Assembly: GCA_020444775.1 (NCBI GenBank)
Contig: JAGRHX010000940.1
Span: 1 to 5,936, forward strand
Source of the DNA: Gammaproteobacteria bacterium
Lineage (GTDB): Bacteria > Pseudomonadota > Gammaproteobacteria > HK1
Direction of reading: 5' to 3'
Length of the DNA stretch: 5,936 nucleotides
Numbering within the stretch: the first letter of the stretch is position 1; every line of letters begins with the position of its first letter. Below, in pieces: positions 1 through 5,735 of this stretch. Under the pieces are notes generated by a model. It saw only the letters and a program-made list of their open reading frames with translations. It searched no databases and was not told where the DNA came from. Both the position numbers and the translations under genes were made by a program.

Positions 1-871
1 TCACCAGTCCGGCGCCGGCGCGCAGCGCCGCTTCCGCGCACAGCCTTACGGCCCCCGCGTAGCCGTGATTCCCACCCAGCGCGAGCACATGACCGAAACG
101 CCCCTTGTGGGCACTGGCCGCGCGTCTGGGCAGCAGACCGCGTACGCTCTCGGCACGTAGCAGACGCGCCTGAACGGCCTGCTCACGCGCCGCCTCGACC
201 GGCACGTCGAGGCCGTGAAAGCACAGCCGGCCGACGTGGTCACGGGCGCGGCCGGTGAACAGACCACGCTTGAGCGCGACAAAGGTCGAGGTCACGTCGG
301 CGACCACGGTCGGCCCGAGTGGCTGCCCGGTGTCGGCGCACAGACCGGATGGGATGTCCAGGGCCAGCACCCCGACGGGCGAAGCCGGCGCTTCACCGGC
401 TCCGGCACGTGCGCGATTCACGGCGTCCACCATGCGTGCCGCAGTGCCCTGCAGAGCGCGCCGCAGACCGGTGCCGAACAGGGCGTCGACGACCACGTCG
501 TGCTGCTCCGGCAAGTCGTCGTGCCAGTCTGCCATCTGCACGCCCCCCTGCTCGAGCATCTGCTCATGGGCAGTACGGGCATCCCCCTGCAGCGCCTCGC
601 CCGGGCTCAACGCGCAAAGCCGCACATGATGGCCCGCGGCGGCCGCGAGCCGCGCCAGGACGAAGCCGTCACCGCCGTTGTTGCCCGGCCCACACAGCAC
701 CAGCAAGCGCACCGCCTGCGGCCAGTGACGCCGCAGATCGCGGAACGCGCCGGCGGCCGCGGTGCACATCAAGTCGTAGCCCTCGCAACCCAGGACGCGG
801 ATCGCTTGGTTGTCGATGGCCCGCACCTGAGCGGCACAGTAGAGCTCGACAGGCGATGGCTCATCCAACAT
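1..871 (-). CDS. nnr: Bifunctional NAD(P)H-hydrate repair enzyme (epimerase plus ADP-dependent dehydratase), C-terminus outside window
   Basis: Nnr (YjeF) repairs damaged NADH/NADPH hydrates in the cytoplasm: the N-terminal domain epimerises R-NAD(P)HX to S, and the C-terminal domain dehydrates S-NAD(P)HX using ADP. I translated 290 codons without a stop. The epimerase domain spans about residues 8-225, with GPGNNGGDG at 61-69, VVDALFGTGL at 127-136 and DIPSGLCADTG at 172-182. The dehydratase domain begins near residue 250 with HKGRFGHVLALGG and continues to AALRAGAGLV at the window edge, as in E. coli YjeF. The ATG at 871-869 is chosen because GAGG (882-879) lies 7 bases upstream and the N-terminus matches the family without an extension. 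It follows orn on the same strand after a 170-base gap, so co-transcription is possible but not shown. In many gammaproteobacteria tsaE and amiB come next, outside this window. Domain identity is confident; the missing C-terminal half cannot be judged. Confidence 0.95.
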   Translation of the reverse strand, partial: MLDEPSPVELYCAAQVRAIDNQAIRVLGCEGYDLMCTAAAGAFRDLRRHWPQAVRLLVLCGPGNNGGDGFVLARLAAAAGHHVRLCALSPGEALQGDARTAHEQMLEQGGVQMADWHDDLPEQHDVVVDALFGTGLRRALQGTAARMVDAVNRARAGAGEAPASPVGVLALDIPSGLCADTGQPLGPTVVADVTSTFVALKRGLFTGRARDHVGRLCFHGLDVPVEAAREQAVQARLLRAESVRGLLPRRAASAHKGRFGHVLALGGNHGYAGAVRLCAEAALRAGAGLV

Positions 872-929
872 GCCGACGCCTCGCCATGCGCAGGTCCTGG
901 TCTGACGAGGCAGCCTGGAGGACGCTCGC

Positions 930-949
930 CGGGCCTTGCGCCAGGCCCG
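930..949 (-). repeat. GC-rich hairpin in the orn-nnr gap
   Basis: This is an inverted repeat with a perfect 7-base stem (cgggcct at 930-936, aggcccg at 943-949) and a 6-base loop. It lies between the orn stop and the nnr start. No T-run follows on either strand, so it is not a canonical intrinsic terminator. It could slow or process an orn-nnr transcript. The rest of the 872-1041 gap shows no tRNA, no convincing short gene and no clear promoter. In GC-rich DNA a stem of this size may arise by chance. Confidence 0.4.
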
Positions 950-1041
950 CTGCACAGCCACCGCGTGAGCGTCCGAAACGCGCCGCCCCACACTTCGAGC
1001 AGATTCTCGATGGAGACATGAATGCCCGTCTTTCCAATAAA

Positions 1042-1590
1042 TTACGAGTCGATTCTAAGGAAGTGCTCACGATAATAACGAAGCTCCCTGACCGAGTCTC
1101 GGATGTCCTCCAGTGCGAGGTGCGAGCCACTCTTGCTGAAACCTTGCGCGATTTGCGGTGTCCAGCGCCTGCACAGCTCCTTGAGCGTGCTGACGTCCAG
1201 GTTGCGATAGTGAAAGAAGGCCTCCAGGGCGGGCATGCAGCGCGCCAGGAAGCGGCGGTCCTGGCAGATGCTGTTGCCACACATCGGCGAGGCCCCCTCG
1301 GGCACGTACCTGCGCAGGAACGCGAGGGTCTCCCGCTCCGCGCTCAGCTCGTCGTGGTTGCTGGCCCGCACCCGGTCGATAAGACCAGAGCCGTGATGCT
1401 GGCGGGTGTTCCAGTCATCCATCCCGGCGAGCACGGCCTCGCTCTGGTGGATGGCGATCACCGGTCCCTCCGCAACCACGTCCAGCGACTGCTCGGTGAC
1501 GATGGTCGCAATCTCGATGATGCGGTCGTTCTGGGTGTCCAGTCCGGTCATTTCCAGATCGATCCAGACCAGTCGGGTAGGATCCTGCAT
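1042..1590 (-). CDS. orn: Oligoribonuclease
   Basis: Orn is a 3'-5' exoribonuclease that degrades RNA fragments of a few nucleotides, chiefly dinucleotides, to mononucleotides. It also removes pGpG, the breakdown product of the second messenger c-di-GMP. The 182-residue protein has the complete DEDDh signature: D11 and E13 in WIDLEMTG, D111 in [11 protein letters not shown], then H157 and D162 in [22 protein letters not shown] (126-139) and YYREHF near the end are family hallmarks, and the length matches E. coli Orn (181). The ATG at 1590-1588 gives [16 protein letters not shown], which aligns with pseudomonad Orn from the first residue. A GGAGA lies 11 bases upstream, a rather long spacing. 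An in-frame ATG at 1620 would add 10 residues but has no better ribosome site. The gene is divergent from phhB. A weak -10-like TAGACT at 1670-1665 lacks a recognisable -35. Confidence 0.97.
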   Translation of the reverse strand: MQDPTRLVWIDLEMTGLDTQNDRIIEIATIVTEQSLDVVAEGPVIAIHQSEAVLAGMDDWNTRQHHGSGLIDRVRASNHDELSAERETLAFLRRYVPEGASPMCGNSICQDRRFLARCMPALEAFFHYRNLDVSTLKELCRRWTPQIAQGFSKSGSHLALEDIRDSVRELRYYREHFLRIDS

Positions 1591-1837
1591 GTGGGCTGCG
1601 GTCTCCGTGCTTGTCAGCATCTTCGATGGGCGCTCGCCGGTCTGCGGCCACGCCCGCGGTCGCCAGTCTAACCCGCCGCGAGTGCTTGCTGTGGCAGCGT
1701 TGATGGCCAGGCCGCGCGCGGCCAACAAGAAGAATGGCCACGCGGATCAGCACGGTGCTGATCGTCACCAGTACAACGCAGGACAGCAGCCAGTCACCGA
1801 GCCCGAACCACCACATAGACGACCCGGGAGCCGTTCC
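1591..1837. other. Divergent intergenic region between orn and phhB
   Basis: This 247-base region must supply the 5' ends of both orn (minus) and phhB (plus). It contains the 19-base palindrome at 1745-1763 and a 14-base GC-only palindrome, ggccgcgcgcggcc, at 1710-1723. I see no convincing sigma-70 promoter pair on either strand. On the minus strand an ATG at 1816-1814 opens a frame whose first 32 residues look like a membrane segment ([20 protein letters not shown]). That frame then becomes arginine-rich and runs out of frame into orn. It has no Shine-Dalgarno sequence and I do not call it a gene. Confidence 0.6.
1745..1763. promoter_or_regulatory. Perfect 9-1-9 palindrome, candidate operator
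   Basis: The plus strand reads gatcagcac, a single g, then gtgctgatc: a perfect inverted repeat with a one-base centre. It sits about 75 bases upstream of the phhB ATG and about 155 bases upstream of the orn ATG. Two-fold symmetry over 19 bases is typical of a dimeric helix-turn-helix operator. It does not match the LexA, TyrR or CRP consensus as I know them. Each arm contains one GATC. It could also fold as an RNA hairpin with a 3-5 base loop. The regulator is unknown and the regulatory role is inferred only from symmetry and position. Confidence 0.4.
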
Positions 1838-2248
1838 ATGAGCACCGACCACCGATCGCCTCGACCCGGCGCGGCCAGCGCCCCGCAAGCCGATTTGCGC
1901 GACCAGCATTGCCGGGTGGATCCACCACGTTGCTCGCCGGCGCAGATCGAAGCACGACTGCGGTCACTACAGCGAGGCTGGCAGGTCGACGCCACGGGCT
2001 CCAGCCTGTGTCGCGAGATCGGCTTCGACGACTACCTGAGCGCGGTGAGCTTTGCCAACGTCATCGCCTGGATTGCCCACCGCCAGGACCATCATCCCCA
2101 CCTCGGTATCGATTACGACCGGGTGAGCGTCAGCTACACCACGCACTCCGCGGGCGGTCTCACCGACAACGACTTCATCTGCGCGGCGCGCATCGATGCC
2201 CAGCTGGACATGGCGCGGGCGGACGCCACCTCGGCGGACTCGAGCTGA
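1838..2248 (+). CDS. phhB: Pterin-4a-carbinolamine dehydratase
   Basis: This enzyme dehydrates 4a-hydroxytetrahydrobiopterin, the by-product of phenylalanine hydroxylase and related pterin-dependent hydroxylases, so that the cofactor can be recycled. The 136-residue protein carries the family core at about residues 33-122. DHHPHL holds H85 and H86, and THSAGGLTDND holds H103 and D112. The spacing of these four residues matches H61, H62, H79 and D88 of the mammalian enzyme, so the active site looks complete. About 25 N-terminal residues precede the usual core and look unstructured. The ATG at 1838 is supported by GGGAG (1826-1830) with a 7-base spacer. It is the only plus-strand gene here, divergent from orn and convergent with recR, whose stop lies only 34 bases away; I see no terminator in that gap. 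No hydroxylase gene is in the window, so the in vivo partner is unknown. The symbol follows the Pseudomonas name. Confidence 0.93.
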   Translation: MSTDHRSPRPGAASAPQADLRDQHCRVDPPRCSPAQIEARLRSLQRGWQVDATGSSLCREIGFDDYLSAVSFANVIAWIAHRQDHHPHLGIDYDRVSVSYTTHSAGGLTDNDFICAARIDAQLDMARADATSADSS

Positions 2249-2282
2249 GCGAGCACGCCCTGCCTGCACCTTGGCCGAGCCA

Positions 2283-2897
2283 TCAACCGCGAACGGTTTG
2301 CCGACCGGAGAAGGCGTGCGCCAGCGTTCCGCTGTCGACGTACTCGAGCTCCCCACCGAGTGGGATCCCCTGCGCCAGACGGGTGGCCTGGATGCCGCGC
2401 TCCCGGGCGATCTCGGCGATGTAGTGGGCCGTCGCCTGCCCTTCCACGGTCGAGCTGGTAGCGATGATGATCTCCTGCACCGGCTCCTCGCCGAGCCGCT
2501 GTTCGAAGACATCCAGCCCGATGTCACTCGGCCCGATGCCATCGAGCGGTGACAGTTGCCCCATCAGGACGAAATAGCGGCCACGATAACCGGTGCCCTG
2601 CTCGATCGCGTTCAGGTCGCTGGGCGTCTCCACCACGCACAGCAACGATGCATCGCGGCTCCCGGAACCGCAGATCCCGCACAGCTCGGACTCACTCAAG
2701 GTCCGGCACATCCCGCAACGTCCGACCCGAGTGACGGCCTCGGACAATGCCGTGGACAGTCGGCTCGCGCCCTCGCGATCACGCTCGAGCAGATGATAGG
2801 CCATGCGCCGCGCTGATTTGGGACCGACCCCTGGCAGACAGCGCAAGGCATCGACCAGGGCTTCGATGGCGCCCGATGAGGCCTTCATTGACGACAT
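2283..2897 (-). CDS. recR: Recombination mediator protein RecR
   Basis: RecR acts with RecO and RecF to load RecA onto single-stranded gaps during recombinational repair. The 204-residue protein (201 in E. coli) has the expected order of elements. A helix-hairpin-helix, LPGVGPKSARRMAYHLL, is at about 21-37. A four-cysteine zinc site is at C61, C64, C73 and C76. A Toprim domain starts with CVVETPSDLNAIE (87-99) and includes GRYFVLMGQLSPLDGIGPSDIG. The C-terminal segment is GIPLGGELEYVDSGTLAHAFSGRQ. The ATG at 2897-2895 is favoured because CAGG (2909-2906) lies 8 bases upstream; an ATG at 2888 lacks such a site. A motif usually read as ATNPTVEGEATA is ATSSTVEGQATA here (146-157). It follows ybaB on the same strand after 111 bases, the common dnaX-ybaB-recR order, and ends convergently with phhB. 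Confidence 0.97.
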   Translation of the reverse strand: MSSMKASSGAIEALVDALRCLPGVGPKSARRMAYHLLERDREGASRLSTALSEAVTRVGRCGMCRTLSESELCGICGSGSRDASLLCVVETPSDLNAIEQGTGYRGRYFVLMGQLSPLDGIGPSDIGLDVFEQRLGEEPVQEIIIATSSTVEGQATAHYIAEIARERGIQATRLAQGIPLGGELEYVDSGTLAHAFSGRQTVRG

Positions 2898-3008
2898 GAT
2901 GACGACCTGAGGAAAAGCCAGAGGGAGGAGCCAAAGCGGGTTGGACACACTCGCCGAACGGACTTGCGCAGGCACCCGCGCCCGGACACATGCAGGAACT
3001 CGTGCCGC

Positions 3009-3341
3009 TCAGAACGGCAGTTTCATGCCGGGCGGCAGATTCAGACCCGAGGTCAGACCTGACATACGTTCCTTGGAAGCGGCTTCGATGCGATGCACGG
3101 CGTCGTTGACCGCGGCCGCGATCAGATCCTCGAGCATCTCCTTGTCATCCGGCTCCCCGGTCAACAGCGCGCTGTCGATGTTGACCCGACGCACGTCGTG
3201 GCGACCGGTCATGGTGATCTTGACCATGCCGCCTCCCGACTCGCCGGTCACCTCCATGTTGGCCAGCTCCTCCTGCGCCTTCTGCAGATTCGCCTGCATC
3301 TGCTGCGCCTGCTTCATCAGGTTGCCTATGCCACCTTTCAT
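3009..3341 (-). CDS. ybaB: Nucleoid-associated protein, YbaB/EbfC family
   Basis: Members of this family are small dimeric DNA-binding proteins of the nucleoid; the borrelial homologue EbfC is a site-specific DNA binder. The 110-residue protein matches E. coli YbaB (109 residues) along its whole length. Shared stretches include [11 protein letters not shown] near the start, [15 protein letters not shown], the acidic [17 protein letters not shown] and the end LPPGMKLPF. The N-terminal third is predicted to be a long amphipathic helix. The ATG at 3341-3339 is preceded by a strong GGAGG (3350-3346) with a short 4-base spacer. An upstream in-frame start at 3407 would add 22 residues absent from the family. 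The gene lies between dnaX (gap 96 bases) and recR (gap 111 bases). The dnaX-ybaB gap carries the tandem dyad repeats at 3392-3419, which may act on ybaB-recR. Confidence 0.96.
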   Translation of the reverse strand: MKGGIGNLMKQAQQMQANLQKAQEELANMEVTGESGGGMVKITMTGRHDVRRVNIDSALLTGEPDDKEMLEDLIAAAVNDAVHRIEAASKERMSGLTSGLNLPPGMKLPF

Positions 3342-3391
3342 ATCGCCTCCAAACTCGAGTGCCGTCGGACCGCACGGCCGACGCGTATCAC

Positions 3392-3419
3392 GAATCACCT
3401 GTGACAAATCACTTGTGAC
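3392..3419. repeat. Two tandem 14-base repeats with internal dyads, candidate operator
   Basis: On the plus strand gaatcacctgtgac (3392-3405) is followed directly by aaatcacttgtgac (3406-3419), identical at 12 of 14 positions. Each copy contains the dyad tcac-N2-gtga. A further half copy, gtatcac, precedes them at 3385-3391. The block is richer in A and T than its surroundings and sits in the 96-base dnaX-ybaB gap, starting about 50 bases upstream of the ybaB start. The gtga-N4-tcac across the junction resembles a CRP site but has the wrong spacing. I infer a protein-binding array controlling ybaB-recR; no regulator is identified. Confidence 0.5.
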
Positions 3420-3437
3420 CGGTCGGGGATCGACCGC

Positions 3438-5468
3438 TTAAGGATTGCCGCGGGCGCCGTCGTGCGGGCGAACCGACGCCTCGATCAGCTCAGCGCCGAA
3501 CGCGTCGCCCAGCTGCCGGACCAACGGGTCGGCCTGCATGGCCTGGACGGCGGCAGCGCGACGCGCCGCTTCGCGCTCTGCCTTGATCTGCGCCGGGGTC
3601 GGCGCTGCCGAATCCCGCAGGTCGATCTCCACCCGCAATGTGCGTCCATGGTACTCGCTCAGGGCCGTCGCCAGGGCACGCGCGGCGCTGACATTGTTCA
3701 AGGGCTCGTGACTCGGCGTCAGCAACAGACGAAACACGTCATCGGCCCCTCCGTCGAGCTCCCCCACGGGCACACAGTTCAAGGCCAGCTCACGGGCAAA
3801 GCCCTGCACGCCCAGCCCCTCGACCATGTCCAGCCAGGCTTCGGCCCGTTCACGCGACGGTGCGTCGCCACCACCGCGGTCCGCGGGCAACGCGGTTTCC
3901 GCTGGTGTCGATGGGTCGGCCCCGACCACAGCTGCAGGGGTATCGGTTGCGGGAGCATCGATGGCAGGGACGCCACCGGCACGCTCGTCGACCGTACTGC
4001 CCGCCCGGCTCGACACTTCGTTGGACGACGTGCGGGAGGACGGAGCAAAGGATCGCGGCGCCGCTCGATCGCTCGGTGCCGGTCCATCGTCACCGGGCAC
4101 CAGCCACGACACCTCCGGGGGTGGCATCGGCGGGCCGTCGTCGGCCGGCGGCAGGGACGGGCCAACGGCCCTGTCCGGCGCCGGGGCAACGGTCGACGAC
4201 GCCTCGCTGGCCGCGGGCAGCGGCGTCGATGGGCGCCGCGCGGCTTCAGCAGCGAGCCCCAGGGAAGCCTCCACCGGGGCCTGCACCGGGGCCCCCACCG
4301 ACGACCCGGCCTCCGGCGGGGATCCGCCGTCCGCCGGTCGCGATGTCGCACGGCCGCCCCGGCCACCACTGCCGCCGCTGCCGTCATCGGGCACGAAGTC
4401 GACCATCCGGATCAGCGCCATCTCGAAGCCGCTTCGCGGATCGGGGGCGTATGGCATGTCGCGACGCGCGACGATTCCTATCTGATAGAAGAGCTGGATG
4501 TCCTCGGCGCTGATCGCGTCGGCCTTGGCCAGCCACCAGTCGCGATCCGGCTCGTCGTCGGCCAGGCTCTGCGGCAGCACCTGCAGCACCGCCAGACGCT
4601 GCAGAGCAGCCACCAGCTCGCTCAAGGCCTGCGCGAAATCGCCTGCGTCGCCCGCCATCTGCGCGACCCGCTCGAGCAGCGCGGCGGCGTCACGCGCCTG
4701 CAGGGCGTCGAGCAGCGCATGCAGATGACGCCGATCCAAGGTGCCCAGCATCTGCTGGACATCGAGCGCCAGCAGCTTGCCGGCGCCGTGCGCAATCGCC
4801 TGGTCGAGCAGGCTCAGCGCATCCCGCATGCTGCCATCGGCGGCGCGCGCCAGCTCGCGCACCGCCGCGACCTCGAATTCGATGCTCTCCAACGTCAGGA
4901 TCCTCTCGAGCTGGGTCTGGATCAGCTCCCTGGGCAGACGCTTGAGATTGAATTGCAGGCAACGCGACAGGACCGTGACCGGAATCTTCTGTGGGTCGGT
5001 GGTCGCGAGCAGGAACTTGACGTGCGGTGGTGGTTCCTCCAGCGTCTTCAACAAGGCGTTGAAGCTGGCCATGGAGAACATGTGCACCTCGTCGATCAGA
5101 TAGACCTTGTAGCGGCCACGTCCGGGCGCGTAGTGCACGTTGTCCATCAGCTCGCGGGTGCCGTCGACGCCCGATCTGGAGGCCGCGTCGACCTCGATCA
5201 GATCGACGTACCTGCCCTCGTCGATCTCCGTGCAGGTGTTACAGCGGCCGCACGGCGCGGAGCTCATCCCGGTCTCGCAATTGAGGCACTTGGCGAGGAT
5301 CCGGGCGATGGTGGTCTTGCCCACGCCACGCGTGCCGGTGAACAGGAAGCCATGATGCAAGCGGTCGCCGTCGATGGCATGGGTCAGCGCACGCACCACG
5401 TGCTCCTGGCCGACCAGCTCGTCGAAGCGTCTGGGGCGCCACTTTCGGGCCAATACTTGATAGGTCAC
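3438..5468 (-). CDS. dnaX: DNA polymerase III subunit tau/gamma (clamp loader)
   Basis: DnaX is the ATPase core of the clamp loader. The full-length tau form also tethers polymerase cores and the DnaB helicase. The 676-residue protein has Walker A GTRGVGKT at 45-52 and a zinc site at C64, C73, C76 and C79, the same numbering as E. coli. Walker B LIDEVHM is at 124-130, SRC with arginine finger R169 at 168-170, and the sensor-2 helix GSMRDALSLLDQ at 212-223. Clamp-loader domain III ends near 360. A Pro/Ala/Ser/Gly-rich linker runs to about 535. The tau C-terminal domain follows (WLDMVEGLGVQGFARELALN to FGAELIEASVRP). The GTG at 5468-5466 is chosen because TYQVLARKWRP aligns with the E. coli N-terminus, although no Shine-Dalgarno sequence precedes it. 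The frame stays open upstream to a GTG at 5684, adding 72 low-complexity residues I consider untranslated. I see no A AAA AAG slippery heptamer at the end of domain III. It heads the dnaX-ybaB-recR cluster. Confidence 0.97.
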   Translation of the reverse strand: MTYQVLARKWRPRRFDELVGQEHVVRALTHAIDGDRLHHGFLFTGTRGVGKTTIARILAKCLNCETGMSSAPCGRCNTCTEIDEGRYVDLIEVDAASRSGVDGTRELMDNVHYAPGRGRYKVYLIDEVHMFSMASFNALLKTLEEPPPHVKFLLATTDPQKIPVTVLSRCLQFNLKRLPRELIQTQLERILTLESIEFEVAAVRELARAADGSMRDALSLLDQAIAHGAGKLLALDVQQMLGTLDRRHLHALLDALQARDAAALLERVAQMAGDAGDFAQALSELVAALQRLAVLQVLPQSLADDEPDRDWWLAKADAISAEDIQLFYQIGIVARRDMPYAPDPRSGFEMALIRMVDFVPDDGSGGSGGRGGRATSRPADGGSPPEAGSSVGAPVQAPVEASLGLAAEAARRPSTPLPAASEASSTVAPAPDRAVGPSLPPADDGPPMPPPEVSWLVPGDDGPAPSDRAAPRSFAPSSRTSSNEVSSRAGSTVDERAGGVPAIDAPATDTPAAVVGADPSTPAETALPADRGGGDAPSRERAEAWLDMVEGLGVQGFARELALNCVPVGELDGGADDVFRLLLTPSHEPLNNVSAARALATALSEYHGRTLRVEIDLRDSAAPTPAQIKAEREAARRAAAVQAMQADPLVRQLGDAFGAELIEASVRPHDGARGNP
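5456..5468 (-). promoter_or_regulatory. dnaX start region complementary to its own leader
   Basis: In the transcript the dnaX GTG and its next codons include GACCTATCAAG (5466-5456). The exact complement, CTTGATAGGTC, occurs in the leader at 5705-5695, and one G-U pair extends the match to 12. If both lie on one transcript the start codon could be sequestered. No Shine-Dalgarno sequence is visible in the 20 bases upstream of the GTG. This is inference from complementarity alone. Confidence 0.25.
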
Positions 5469-5603
5469 GGTTCTGTTCGTGGTTGCGGACCGGGTCGTGG
5501 ATTGATTGCTCAGGGGACCGATCCCGGCAGGCCTCCGCCTGCATCCACCTTCGGTCCATCGTTCTTGAATCCGGACGGACTTGGGATCCGCGCGGTCCTG
5601 AAA

Positions 5604-5636
5604 GCTGCCAGGGCCACTCCCAGGGCGACTCCCAGG
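5604..5636 (-). repeat. Short 12-base tandem repeat, about 2.7 copies
   Basis: On the plus strand gccactcccagg (5613-5624) is followed by gcgactcccagg (5625-5636), with one mismatch. A partial copy, gctgccagg, precedes at 5604-5612. In the dnaX frame it would encode a PGSRPGSGPGS-like run, which looks like repeat expansion rather than a folded protein segment and supports placing the true dnaX start downstream. Confidence 0.55.
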
Positions 5637-5670
5637 ACGGGCGTCGGCGCGCTGCGCCAACCTGGCCGGA

Positions 5671-5690
5671 CGAGCGGTACTCACCGCTCG
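5671..5690 (-). terminator. Perfect 8-base stem-loop after the Lrp-family gene
   Basis: cgagcggt (5671-5678) and accgctcg (5683-5690) form a perfect GC-rich stem with a 4-base loop, about 45 bases past the stop of the upstream regulator gene. No T-run follows in the direction of transcription, so it is at best an imperfect terminator. It may instead be part of the dnaX leader or protect the 3' end of the upstream message. Confidence 0.3.
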
Positions 5691-5735
5691 GGTCGACCTA
5701 TCAAGATACCGGTCGTCCAGGTCAGGCGCCAGCGA

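Larger units (their letters stand above)
5469..5735 (-). other. Structured intergenic leader upstream of dnaX
   Basis: This 267-base stretch lies between the stop of the Lrp-family gene and the dnaX GTG. It holds several short perfect hairpins: 5671-5690 (8-base stem), 5646-5658 (ggcgc/gcgcc, 3-base loop) and 5527-5542 (gcaggc/gcctgc). In the transcript the loop of the last one reads GGAG. It also contains the 12-base tandem repeat near 5604-5636. I looked for the 4.5S/SRP RNA, which lies near dnaX in some relatives, but its conserved apical domain (GGAAGGAAGCAGCC type) is not present on either strand. No convincing sigma-70 promoter was found. Confidence 0.5.

Noticed and set aside
215..1021. 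Long plus-strand open frames (215-1021 and 319-1671)
   Set aside because: They lie antisense to nnr and orn, are rich in Arg/Pro/Ala/His as expected of shadow frames in GC-rich DNA, and show no family motif. The opposite strand encodes clear NnrE/NnrD and Orn proteins.
872..1041. tRNA gene between orn and nnr, as seen next to orn in E. coli
   Set aside because: No cloverleaf could be built and there is no TTCGA-type T-loop with a matching acceptor stem on either strand.
861..1280. Minus-strand frame of 139 codons bridging orn and nnr
   Set aside because: Most of it is orn read in another frame, the rest is Arg/Ala/Ser-rich intergenic sequence, and its end merely overlaps the nnr start.
1710..1723. 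14-base palindrome ggccgcgcgcggcc as an operator
   Set aside because: It is composed only of G and C in GC-rich DNA, where such a palindrome is expected about once by chance in a window of this size.
3401..3412. CRP/FNR-type site in the dnaX-ybaB gap
   Set aside because: gtga and tcac half sites are present but separated by 4 bases rather than 6, and the flanking bases do not fit the consensus.
3826..4513. Plus-strand open frames of about 217-219 codons opposite the dnaX linker, and a minus-strand frame at 3779-4387
   Set aside because: They are shadows of the low-complexity Pro/Ala/Ser/Gly linker of DnaX; absence of stops follows from GC-rich codons, and no start site or homology supports them.
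5469..5735. 4.5S/SRP RNA (ffs) upstream of dnaX
   Set aside because: The location made it worth checking, and ggtcctgaaagctgcc at 5594-5609 is faintly similar to the SRP apical region. The GGAA tetraloop and the conserved AAGCAGCC internal-loop sequence are missing on both strands.
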